Shown in pieces: positions 24,602 through 33,342 of a stretch of DNA of 64,000 nucleotides. The translations under genes were made by a program, and so were the position numbers. Below the pieces are notes generated by a model that was not told the origin of the DNA, ran no database searches, and saw only the letters and a list, made by a program, of their open reading frames with translations. This stretch comes from Botryosphaeria dothidea (Eukaryota; Ascomycota; Dothideomycetes; Botryosphaeriales; Botryosphaeriaceae), in the NCBI GenBank assembly GCA_011503125.2, contig WWBZ02000002.1, forward strand, positions 930,001 through 994,000. The letters are read 5' to 3'. The stretch's first letter is position 1. Every line of letters begins with the position of its first letter.

Positions 24602-26989
24602 TCATGTAACTGCAGGAGTTTGAGCTACAGGGACAGCCATCTTGAAAGCTAAGGCGCGGGTAGTGCGGGCGAAGTCGTGCAGGTCTCTCTTGAGATCTCT
24701 GATGGAAGCAGCAATATTTTGTCTTTGAGTCCGAAGAAGCAGCCTGGTGTAAGGGCCATACATCAACACCATCCAAAGCATCCAGCAGACGATAACCAGA
24801 AGGTAGAGAGTATAGTCCACTGCATGACAAACCGTAGAGTGCCATGAATCAGTGGGACTGTTCGCATGTTTGAACTTGAGGACCCTGCATTCCGCGCCCA
24901 ATCTCGCCGTCGACCTTGCGAAGGGTTCTCTTGGCCGCAGCACAGACAACCCATCCTCTAGCATAGTAAGGACCAACAGGACGGATATTGAGGGAAGAAT
25001 AAATAGCACAAAAGCAATCAAGATCCATGTGTTGACGTGAATGTATGTCCAGATCAAGACACCGAAGCAAGCGTGAATGACGAAGGACAGAAATCTGTCG
25101 ACACCGTGCCAAATCTGCTTCTCTCGTTCGAGACGTGGGTGTATCGGAGCTAGATGAGGATGTGACCCACTATCTGCGGCTAAGGCTTGATAAAAGCCGA
25201 GTTCGTCTTGTAACTCCTTGATCAAGACGGATGGTGCACCAAGAATATTGGCCAGGGTAATGAAGCGAGTCACATTCGCCACCGTCCTTGTGGCAAATGA
25301 GTGAATCAAAGGCCGAATGTAATTGTAGTGGATGGTGTTCCTGGCTGTCCAAGCATTGCAGGAGATCTTATAAAGTATAACGAGGTCAGCGTTGTTGATG
25401 TGGTACTTGAAGAACGTGGAGAGAGGTGCCTTTCGCCATTTGTCGGGGCTGAAATCACTCCGAGGATCCGTCTTCGAAAGTTTGTATATCCCAACAAAGA
25501 ACAGGATAACTTGGGCGCCGGAGTTGTAATACGGCGCGGCCCACTGGTGCGTCAGGGTCAGCGCCCGCTGAATGAAGTTGTAGATAACGCAGACGAAGTT
25601 CGTGATTTGTGTGATCCGGAACTTGCACCTACAACGCATCGAGCCGCAGTTGCGAATATCATGCTCATACCCACTGGCAGCCGTGCACGTTCTCCTCAAC
25701 TTCCGGTGTGTGCGACAGTACTCAGAAAGGCTGGTATCATACCCAATGCACAACGACCAATCATGCTCGATGGTTGCAAACACAAGTGAGCGTACTTCGG
25801 CAGGGAACTTTGCAAACAGTGATTTCACAAGTGCTTGCACGCCGCTTTGGTAAGTGTTTTTGTCTGGGTGGTGTACAACAGGGTCCAGGGATGTGTAAAC
25901 AACCAATCTGCGTAGACAAGGGAGTGGGTGCAGCACTTTCCCAAGCTCAGCGAAATCAGTGCTGATCAAATCGAAGCCCTTGAAGCCACGAGACCGGCCA
26001 AACGAATCCCGCTTATGAGAAGAGTAATGGACTTGGCAATCTCTCAAGTGAGTGAGGAACAGCGATGACTTCTGGATGCTGAGATTAGGGACCTTCTCTG
26101 CAATGAAAGAATTGAGGCTCATTTGTAGCGGAAAGTTGGCGCAGAGCTCCCGTACAAATTCTCTCTTGATCCGAGAGTCCACAGTCATCAAACCATTCGG
26201 ATATTGAACCTGAACTCCTGGGGCTGGACCTATCCAATAAACTGCTCCAGTGACAAAGAAGCTATGATGGTATCCAACTTTGAGTTTCACTTTATAAGGA
26301 CAGGAGACTACAGTCCAGATCCGCCTGTATACCATGTTGCGCAGCTCTTGAGGCAAGCGCATGAATGGAATCGGATCCTTTTGGAGGCTCATGCGGTTGG
26401 ATATCAAGTTATTTGCTTTTAATGGGTGTGCCGCCAGGGCCTTGGACAGGCTTGGTGAAAGGGACGCAAGGTCTTCCAGTTTGATGGATGCGGACGTGGA
26501 CGAGGTTGCTAGTTGTGGCTCAAGACTGGCTGCATCTGGCAGAGTTTCCAAGAGTTCGGGTTGAAGCGATGGAGTAGTGGAAGACGAAACGGACGTGAGT
26601 GGACTGGCCTCGGAAGGAGCAATCCCAGGGGAGACAGGCTCTTCTTTTGTTTCTTTTCCATTCGGTGGGGACCCCACAAGACAAAAGTGCTTGGCCTGAG
26701 TGAGAATTTCCATAGGAGATGATGTGGCAGGAGTTGACGGTGCTCCAGGTTCCGCGTCTTCGGGTTCTAAGGTGGGACGGTTGTCTCGCTGACCAAGTGC
26801 TGGTAGTCTATTGTGTTGTGTTGCATCTTCCACAATGGAGGTGCTTCTGACTTTCGGTTTGCTGGATTGAGGAGGCATTGCTGCAGGTGATAAAGTCGTG
26901 TGAGGTGGAGAAGTCCCCGCTTCTGCGGTCGGAGTTGTTGGCTTGCGAGGACCATATGGAAGTCCGCTTTCTTGCTGATGCTTTAACAT
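24602..26989 (-). CDS. F-box-like protein with C-terminal membrane helices, function unknown
   Basis: A single-exon gene of 795 residues from the ATG at 26989 (MLKHQQESGLPYG); the frame is open three codons further up but only through a GTG. Residues 1-200 are Ser/Thr/Pro-rich and disordered. IPFMRLPQELRNMVYRRIW at about 207-225 fits the F-box-like motif LPxELRxxIY that opens many fungal F-box-like proteins. A 400-residue region follows, with a Cys cluster (CGSMRCRCKF) near 473. Two strongly hydrophobic stretches follow, at about 632-676 (probably two helices) and 725-745. The C-terminus is Arg/Lys-rich. An F-box motif together with membrane anchoring is uncommon and would put it on an endomembrane if it recruits Skp1. 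That role is inference. I do not recognise a named orthologue. Confidence 0.75.
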   Translation of the reverse strand: MLKHQQESGLPYGPRKPTTPTAEAGTSPPHTTLSPAAMPPQSSKPKVRSTSIVEDATQHNRLPALGQRDNRPTLEPEDAEPGAPSTPATSSPMEILTQAKHFCLVGSPPNGKETKEEPVSPGIAPSEASPLTSVSSSTTPSLQPELLETLPDAASLEPQLATSSTSASIKLEDLASLSPSLSKALAAHPLKANNLISNRMSLQKDPIPFMRLPQELRNMVYRRIWTVVSCPYKVKLKVGYHHSFFVTGAVYWIGPAPGVQVQYPNGLMTVDSRIKREFVRELCANFPLQMSLNSFIAEKVPNLSIQKSSLFLTHLRDCQVHYSSHKRDSFGRSRGFKGFDLISTDFAELGKVLHPLPCLRRLVVYTSLDPVVHHPDKNTYQSGVQALVKSLFAKFPAEVRSLVFATIEHDWSLCIGYDTSLSEYCRTHRKLRRTCTAASGYEHDIRNCGSMRCRCKFRITQITNFVCVIYNFIQRALTLTHQWAAPYYNSGAQVILFFVGIYKLSKTDPRSDFSPDKWRKAPLSTFFKYHINNADLVILYKISCNAWTARNTIHYNYIRPLIHSFATRTVANVTRFITLANILGAPSVLIKELQDELGFYQALAADSGSHPHLAPIHPRLEREKQIWHGVDRFLSFVIHACFGVLIWTYIHVNTWILIAFVLFILPSISVLLVLTMLEDGLSVLRPREPFARSTARLGAECRVLKFKHANSPTDSWHSTVCHAVDYTLYLLVIVCWMLWMVLMYGPYTRLLLRTQRQNIAASIRDLKRDLHDFARTTRALAFKMAVPVAQTPAVT

Positions 26990-27276
26990 GGCGGCCACAG
27001 CTGTACGTCACCAGTGACTCAGCGCGGCTTTCAGCTGGAATCTGCGAGGTCGTCGGCGTTGTTGTGGTTTGATTGTAGGTGAAGTCGCTACAGTGGAAGT
27101 TGCGGTAGGTAGAGGCGGCCTGCAAATGATGAGGGTGGGAGGGGAGTCGGTAGAGTTGGCGACTGATTTGAAGTGCGGGCGTATTTTCCAGAAGGTACCG
27201 GGTCTGCATTTGGAAGGCACGTGGCAGTTGGTAAGTGAATGGAGACACACCACCATCAAAAAGGTAACCACCCAAG

Positions 27277-28575
27277 TTAGCCACCACCAGCGCCAGCTTC
27301 ACCGGCGGCTAGTTCCATGATATGCCTGATCCACTCCCTCTTCTGATGTTCCGCTATCACCATACACAGTGCAGTCGCGACGACGCACTCGTACAACTGC
27401 GACTTTGCCAACTGCTCTGGATCTGGCAGCCCATCGTCAAGGTAAAAACATTTGATGTCGTCTTGCAGTCCGCTCTGTAGATATGAATGGTCCCATTGGC
27501 TCGGGATATGTGATTTGAGGATCCAAATAAGGGCATCATCATGAATTTCGAGCGTCCCTGCCTTTCTTGCTGCCGGTGAGGACGTGTACGTCGCAAGGAC
27601 AACTTCCTTTGTCTGAATCGTGGCCTCTATCTTTGCATCAAGCTCGTTCAATACTTCATCTGGACCTAAGATGTGGTTTTGCTTTTTATCCAGGTCCACC
27701 GAAGGATACACGATGGCCGGTACCTTGACTACGAGCTTGAGATGATTGAATCTCGTAAAGAATCCCCAGAAGCCAGGATACTTTACAGTGCTAGTACCCT
27801 TCCAACGAAAGTCGAGGTTTTCGTAACGGAAAGAGTATCTTCGGGTACGATTTGTGAATGGAGAATCCCAGTTCAAGGTAACGGCGGTGGATAGTTCCAG
27901 CGGAATACTCGTCTGTTTCACTTGCTCTTTGCCTCCTTTCCTTTGCTCGTTGATGCTCCGATGATACTGCTTCCCTGTATCACCCCAAATCCTCCACTTC
28001 TTAACGGGATAGCCCTGGACGAAGCTGTTGGAACTGTTGCCCCCACGCCTGATAAAGTCTCGCCGGTTTGCATAGCCGTGTGCGGAACCAACCGTGCCTC
28101 TTGGGTCAACAACGCCAGGCTTATCCAAGCCATTGCAGAATTGGATCTCCCATCGTCTCCAGAACCACGAGTTGTGAATCAAGCAGAGTGGGGTGCCTCT
28201 CTTGGATTGACCGAGGCGGAGGGTCCGCGGTGGGTGGTTACAGCATATGCGAGGCTTGTGGACGAAGAAGCCCGGGGCTTCTAGGTCAGGGTCTTTTTCA
28301 TCCGCTGGGCGAAGCTTCTTCTCGCGTCTTTTCTCTCGCTTCTCTTTCAAATGGCTTCTCGTCTCAGACCAGCTGGGCCAGACTTTGTCCTTGTAGGCGT
28401 CGCGTTCGGGCGTCAGTCGATGATGAAACTCGCCTTCGTGGTAGACGTGATAGGTGGACACCTTGCTGACGGATCTCGAGGCCGTTGGAGAGATGATTGG
28501 TGTTGCTGTAGTCTCTGATGGTAGAGCCCCAGCCAACCTCTTCGTCTCCGCCTTCTTTCTCCCAAAGCGTGCCAT
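27277..28575 (-). CDS. Fungal protein of unknown function (432 aa)
   Basis: A single-exon gene starting at a well-placed ATG (MARFGRKKAETKRLAGALPS). Residues 60-100 are very basic and charged (KEKREKRREKKLRP). The middle has many Trp, Arg and Cys residues (NSWFWRRWEIQFCNG). Residues 225-300 contain alternating beta-like segments (RYSFRYENLDFRWKGTST) reminiscent of tubby-like or lipocalin-like fungal proteins. I cannot confirm that. There is no signal peptide or membrane helix. It lies 288 bp upstream of the F-box-like gene on the same strand; both look lineage-restricted, but no functional link is shown. Confidence 0.7.
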   Translation of the reverse strand: MARFGRKKAETKRLAGALPSETTATPIISPTASRSVSKVSTYHVYHEGEFHHRLTPERDAYKDKVWPSWSETRSHLKEKREKRREKKLRPADEKDPDLEAPGFFVHKPRICCNHPPRTLRLGQSKRGTPLCLIHNSWFWRRWEIQFCNGLDKPGVVDPRGTVGSAHGYANRRDFIRRGGNSSNSFVQGYPVKKWRIWGDTGKQYHRSINEQRKGGKEQVKQTSIPLELSTAVTLNWDSPFTNRTRRYSFRYENLDFRWKGTSTVKYPGFWGFFTRFNHLKLVVKVPAIVYPSVDLDKKQNHILGPDEVLNELDAKIEATIQTKEVVLATYTSSPAARKAGTLEIHDDALIWILKSHIPSQWDHSYLQSGLQDDIKCFYLDDGLPDPEQLAKSQLYECVVATALCMVIAEHQKREWIRHIMELAAGEAGAGGG

Positions 28576-29130
28576 GGCTCATGGCGTGCGGTAACGCGAG
28601 AGGAGCATCGAAAATCGTTGATGCAAGGCTGCAATCCATCAGCAGCGCAATAAGCCCTCTTTATCGGGCTCACGATTTTGAAGGATCAGCAAGGCGTAGC
28701 GAAGGATTTCTGGTCATTGGACGCAACGTCGTCCCGCGCTGCACAGCCGCCGCCATCCACTCGGAAATTCAGACACCTTGCGGTCAGGACTTCCCAAAGA
28801 GTTGAGATATGGTCTTGCCACAAGGAGTGGAAGCATTCTCCCGGATACGATCTGATATAGAAAACAAACTGGCTTGATATATGTATGAGTGATGCACTCT
28901 CAATGGTAATACTGCGCTACATTTCTTCGATATCCACCTTCGCTCCACAGTGCCATTCAAGTCGTTGCCGTCAGCTCGGAACATGCAGGTGCGGCTGAGT
29001 TGTGACCCGGCGATCTTGGGGGTCGATCACTCCGCACTCTGACGTGATTGGCCAGCCTGTGACGCCGGTGCAAGACAGCTTCCCTCCAGCTGCCCGGTCA
29101 CTCAAGCCCGCACACACCCCATTGTCCACC
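28576..29130. other. Divergent promoter region
   Basis: Shared upstream region between the minus-strand 432-residue gene and the plus-strand ribosome recycling factor gene. I see no gene and no recognised regulatory site. Confidence 0.5.
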
Positions 29131-30109
29131 ATGTCTCGACGCGTTGCAACCTCCTGGAGCAAGCAGCTGCCACAAGGCCTTCACTGCCGAGCGGGCGCAC
29201 TCTCTCGCGTCCAGTCCGTCCCAATTGGCCTCCATCCACCCACCCCAACCGCAGCAGCTAACAGCCACGCGTCAGAGCTCCCGCCGCAACGTCATACCAC
29301 CTCCAGACGAGCCTGCTCACCCCGCGCATCCCCTCCTCTCCGCGCCCCTTCTCGACCTCTCCCGCGCTCCACAAGAAATCCGGCAAAGCCAACCTCTCGC
29401 ACGCCCGCTCCGACAGCTCGCCGCCCGTCCGCGATGCGCACGACAGCACCCCGACGGACGACGCCTTCGACCTGTCGACCATGGAGTCGCAGATCCTCAA
29501 GGCCATCGAGCGGCTGTCGCACGACCTGGCCGAGCTGCGCAGCGGCGGCCGCCTCAGCCCGGAGGGCATCGAGAAGCTCAAGGTCACGCTGAAGACGACG
29601 GGCAGCGCGCAGGGCCCCAAGGAGACGCATCGCGTGGGCGACCTGGCCCAGGTCATCCCGAAGGGCAGGGTCGTCAGCGTCGTCGCGGGCGACGAGGAGG
29701 TAAATGCTGCTTCTCCACCGCCTGAGTAGAAATTCCGACTGACGATCGTCGTGCACAGTACATCAAGCCCCTCATGACGGCCATCCAGGCCTCGCCCTAC
29801 TCGCTCACGCCCCAGCAGCCCAAGCCTGACAGCCCAACCACGATCACGGTGCCCATACCCCCGCCGACGGGCGAGTCGCGCAAGAAGGCGCTGGATGCGG
29901 CGAAGAAGGCCGAGACGACCGCCACGCAGGCCGTGCAGAATGCGCGTGCCGCGCACCAGAAGAAACTGCGCGCGCTGGAGGTCGGGAAGAAGGTGCGGCC
30001 GGATGATGTGAATAAAGCCAAGAAGTTGATGGATGAGACAGCGAAGAAGGGCCAAGAGGAGGTCAAGCACATCGTCGATGGTGCGAGGAAGGTTCTCGAG
30101 AGCACTTGA
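29131..30109 (+). CDS. RRF1: Mitochondrial ribosome recycling factor
   Basis: Releases mitochondrial ribosomes from mRNA after termination, with mitochondrial EF-G2. There are three exons: 29131-29213, 29276-29699 and 29759-30109. Intron 1 (29214-29275) uses a GTCCGT donor with GCTAAC branch and GTCAG acceptor. Intron 2 (29700-29758) uses GTAAAT...CTGAC...CACAG. The joined protein has 285 residues. It begins MSRRVATSWSKQLPQGL with a long presequence containing RPFSTSPALHKKSGKAN near residue 55, a typical fungal mitochondrial processing context. The RRF domain runs from about 100 to 285, with IPKGRVVSVVAGDEEYIKPL spanning the second splice junction, ITVPIPPPTGESRKK and a Lys-rich C-terminal helix (VNKAKKLMDETAKKGQEEVK). 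Without intron 1 the presequence is out of frame, which supports the unusual donor. Confidence 0.92.
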
Positions 30110-30538
30110 GGAGTGGAGAGCAATCCTCTTGTATAGGGTACTTTCAGGAGTGTCTCGAACCGGTCATGTTTCTTATGATCTGGATTTTATCAGTGACCTT
30201 CTGTATCAGAGGTACGTTTTCAGCGGATCGTTTGATTTACAGCGATAAACCCCAAAAGCAACGCGCAGCACGTTTTGCTACATAAAGGAATCCATTGGGT
30301 ATTCTATTAAACTGCCTTCATTTCATGCCATCGTAAACCAGAATCCACGCCATCAGTAAAGTAGAAGTCGTAGGTGATATTGCACCCAGGGAACGCGAAG
30401 TTGTCGAGCAGCTCCAGAGCGCTCTCGGCAACAAGCTTGGCGTAGCACACGGTAGCAGCAGTGAAGCCGTCAACCGGGACAGCAGCGCCAGAACACGTGA
30501 GCCCATGACACTCTGCCTTCTTTGAATTGTCGACCTAT
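30110..30538. other. Convergent 3' flanks
   Basis: 3' untranslated regions of the recycling factor gene (plus) and the small membrane protein gene (minus). No gene is seen. Confidence 0.5.
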
Positions 30539-30870
30539 TTAGGCTGCCTTCTTCTGTCCCGTCACCGTCCCGCCGCGCTTCTGTTGCTGCGTTGCCAACC
30601 AGAAGAATGCCGCCGCAGCGATGACGCCGATGATGACGATGTTGTCTGGAAAAAGCAATGAGCAAACACATCATAGGTAGACGAGAAGACGGGCAACTTA
30701 CGGAGTAGGAAACTGACGGCATCCTGGGCCAGGCCGGCCAGCTGCTGGAAGAAGGTGAAGATGACGGCCACGACGGACTGGAAGGCGGACAGGATTCCGT
30801 TCAGGACGTCGCCGATCAGCGAGAAGAAGGAGGACACGATGTTCTCGAGGGATTGGACGATGCCAGTCAT
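30539..30870 (-). CDS. Small hydrophobic membrane protein (91 aa), function unknown
   Basis: Exons 30870-30702 and 30645-30539 are joined across intron 30646-30701 (GTAAGT donor, TTTTTCCAG acceptor). The product starts MTGIVQSLENIVSSFFSLIG. Residues 5-55 form a long amphipathic to hydrophobic helix run (VLNGILSAFQSVVAVIFTFF). A clear membrane segment (IVIIGVIAAAAFFWLA) lies at about 58-74, followed by a Lys/Gln-rich tail ending TGQKKAA. It is too short for most gene finders when the intron is ignored. The layout of one amphipathic segment, one membrane helix and a charged tail resembles small organelle membrane proteins, but no family is assigned. The splice join and start context make it probable. 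Confidence 0.65.
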
Positions 30871-31541
30871 GGTTGCGGTGTGAAAAGTGTTGAGGGTCGT
30901 TGAAAATAGTGCGAAGTGGTTGCTCAGGAAGGTGGTTGTGCGGTGGTAAATGTAGAGTTCGTGATGGAGGAGATGTAGGTGGGTTTGTGTGAAGAATGCG
31001 TCAAAGGCGCGAACAGAAGAACAAAAGGGACCTGCCAGTTGGGCCTGAGTTACTGGAAAGCGCATACGGCAGAATTATGTCATTGTCATTATTTCCTTGG
31101 CAGCACCTTTCCCCCTTCTCTTTTGCCTTACTCTGACGCGTCCCGTTGCGCGAATGAGCGCGAGGTCACGCACGGATTGGTGTACACCGGGAAGTGAGCG
31201 GCGTTGCGCGTTCCTGTTTTTCGGCACATGCTTCCGCGCTATGGTTGGTGGTAGGTCCGGGGAAGCTAGAGCAGGGGTGTGACGTAGTGTAGGGCTGAAG
31301 GAAGGGACCCGACTGGGTGGATGAATGGGCAGGGGTTGCCGGTGGAATACGGGGTTAACAACCAATGGGAAATGGTTGTGGATTTAGTGATTATATGATC
31401 TAAAAGAAGAGTAGAGGAGCCTGAAATTATGACAACGAGAATTACAATGAGTGCATATATAGTCTGCTCGTCAGGGAGCACTCCAAAAATGCGGACCTGT
31501 AACAGAGGAGTGTCCTAGCAAGAAACCTCACAACAGCTCCA
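30871..31541. other. Spacer upstream of the small membrane protein
   Basis: Promoter of the 91-residue gene and 3' flank of the dehalogenase-like gene. Small open frames here have random composition. Nothing is called. Confidence 0.45.
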
Positions 31542-32477
31542 TCAAACGAAAAACTCCCTAATATTCTTCACCACCACATCAGGCGCCTCCTCCGGAATAT
31601 AATGCCCGCTCTCCACCGCCTCCCCACTCACCTCTCCCTCGGAAACCCTCTTCCATTCCTCCACCGCCTTGAAGAACCTCTCAATCACGCCCTTCCTGCC
31701 CCACAACACCCTCAAATCGCACTTAATCTTCCTCCCCTCCTCCCGATCCCTCCTCTGCTCCTCACAATCCACCGTCGCCGCCGCCCTATAATCCTCACAA
31801 TACGCCTCCACCGCGCCCTCCCTTTCCGCAGCCCCCACATACTCCTCAAACGCCCTCTCATCAAAGAAACTGCTCCCCACCCCCTCCGGATTCTTCGCCC
31901 CCATCGTAAACATCTGCAACCACTGCCTCGCCCCGACTCCCTGCTGCCCGCCCATGAACGTCTCGGGGATGGGGTGCTTCTGGATGAGGAAGAACCAGTG
32001 CCAGTACGCCTCCGCGAACCCCTTGGTCGTCTGCTCGTACATGGCCAGCGTCGGGCAGATGTCCAGCAGAACCACCTTCTTCACGGCCGCCGGGTGGTTC
32101 ACGCACAGCTGGTGCGCGACGCGCGCGCCGCGGTCGTGGCCGCACACGTAGAAGGCGGGGTGGCCGAGCTCTCGCATGACGGCCACGGCGTCGGCCGCCA
32201 TGGCGGATTTGCCGTAAGGGGCGTGCGAGTCCGAGTGGGCGGGCTTGGACGAGGCGCCGTAGCCGCGCAGGTCGAGGGCGACGACGGTGTAGTGGGGCAG
32301 GAGCTGCGGCGCGACTTTGTGCCAGATGGCGTGGGTTTGGGGGAAGCCGTGGAGGAGGAGCAGAGGGGGGCCGGTGGTGCTGGTGCTGCGGATGCCGTGG
32401 ATGGAGATGTTGTTGGGGGCGTCGGTGACGATGTCGAAGGGGGTGAAGTCGGCGAAGAGGGTGGTGGTGGACGCCAT
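31542..32477 (-). CDS. Alpha/beta hydrolase, fluoroacetate (haloacetate) dehalogenase-like
   Basis: A single-exon 311-residue enzyme with no signal peptide, probably cytosolic. HGFPQ at 43-47 supplies the oxyanion region. The nucleophile Asp115 lies in GHDRGAR, with Arg116 and Arg119 placed like the two carboxylate-binding Arg residues of fluoroacetate dehalogenase. Asp139 (VVLLDICPT) fits the triad acid. His160-Trp161 in YWHWFF match the halide-binding His-Trp pair, Tyr230 in EDYRAAAT the third halide ligand, and His292 in GHYIPEE the catalytic base. These family residues are from established structures as I recall them; the positions here are read directly. The halide-pocket set separates it from plain epoxide hydrolases, which carry two Tyr in the lid. 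The lysine I recall in bacterial enzymes before the His-Trp pair is Ala here. The substrate is therefore a strong guess, not shown. Confidence 0.85.
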   Translation of the reverse strand: MASTTTLFADFTPFDIVTDAPNNISIHGIRSTSTTGPPLLLLHGFPQTHAIWHKVAPQLLPHYTVVALDLRGYGASSKPAHSDSHAPYGKSAMAADAVAVMRELGHPAFYVCGHDRGARVAHQLCVNHPAAVKKVVLLDICPTLAMYEQTTKGFAEAYWHWFFLIQKHPIPETFMGGQQGVGARQWLQMFTMGAKNPEGVGSSFFDERAFEEYVGAAEREGAVEAYCEDYRAAATVDCEEQRRDREEGRKIKCDLRVLWGRKGVIERFFKAVEEWKRVSEGEVSGEAVESGHYIPEEAPDVVVKNIREFFV

Positions 32478-33342
32478 GGTTGTTGGTGGTAGTGGTCGGG
32501 AGTAGTCCGAGGTGGAAGGTTGATCTGAGTCAATTGACCGTTTGCTGGGACGGGAGGTTTATTCTTTGCGCCGACGATCGTTCGATCAGCGCAAGCACGC
32601 GATTTTTATAGTCGGGCTGTGAGACGCGCCCTATTGCAGCTGGTTTAAGTGAAGCATTGACAGACGAGGTTCCGGCGTCGGTGCTTACATATGACGTGCG
32701 CATCGGCTCGTGCCATTTTGGATGCGGGGCTCGAGGCATTGCCCCGCCTCATCGTTCAACCGGCAGCCGACCCTCCTTGTGCGGAAGAAAGTACCGCCGG
32801 TCTCTAAGCATCAGGCACGTTAGTTCACCATGGTTCTTATCAGTGGCTCGCTTTTAGTCCTAGTGATCTTCATGAATCCGGGAAATCATATATCCTAGCT
32901 TCAAGTATGAACTTTTAGCCGTTGAAATGGTATATAAAGTACACGGGTCCGGACTGCACATGGTCTGCCGTAAATGCTACCAGCTCTTTCCCTTTCGTTA
33001 TTTTCGTCGTTCCCATTACATTCCTGGTCACCTTCTCCTGCCGTTTGCTGCGGCGGTAGTCTTGAGCTGTGAGTGTTATCATCATTCTGCGAGGTCGGTT
33101 GGGCTCTGAAATCGCCTCGAGTGTGATTGTAGCCCGAATCGATCAGCCAAAAGCTTCTTCCGGCGATCGCGTCCCTATAGCTGGACCCGTTGCACTATTG
33201 GTTTGCGTGGTGGTGGGGCGGAGGGATTGGCAACAGGCGATTAACGACTCTGTTTTGAGCTGAGAGTAGCTTCTGTATTCGCGATAAACGATTCGCAATG
33301 TCTAAAAGTCATCTGCCAAGAGTGACTGACTTGAAGCATGGC
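32478..33342. other. Spacer upstream of the dehalogenase-like gene
   Basis: Promoter of the hydrolase and 3' flank of the fungal_trans regulator gene. Only random-looking short frames are present. Confidence 0.45.
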
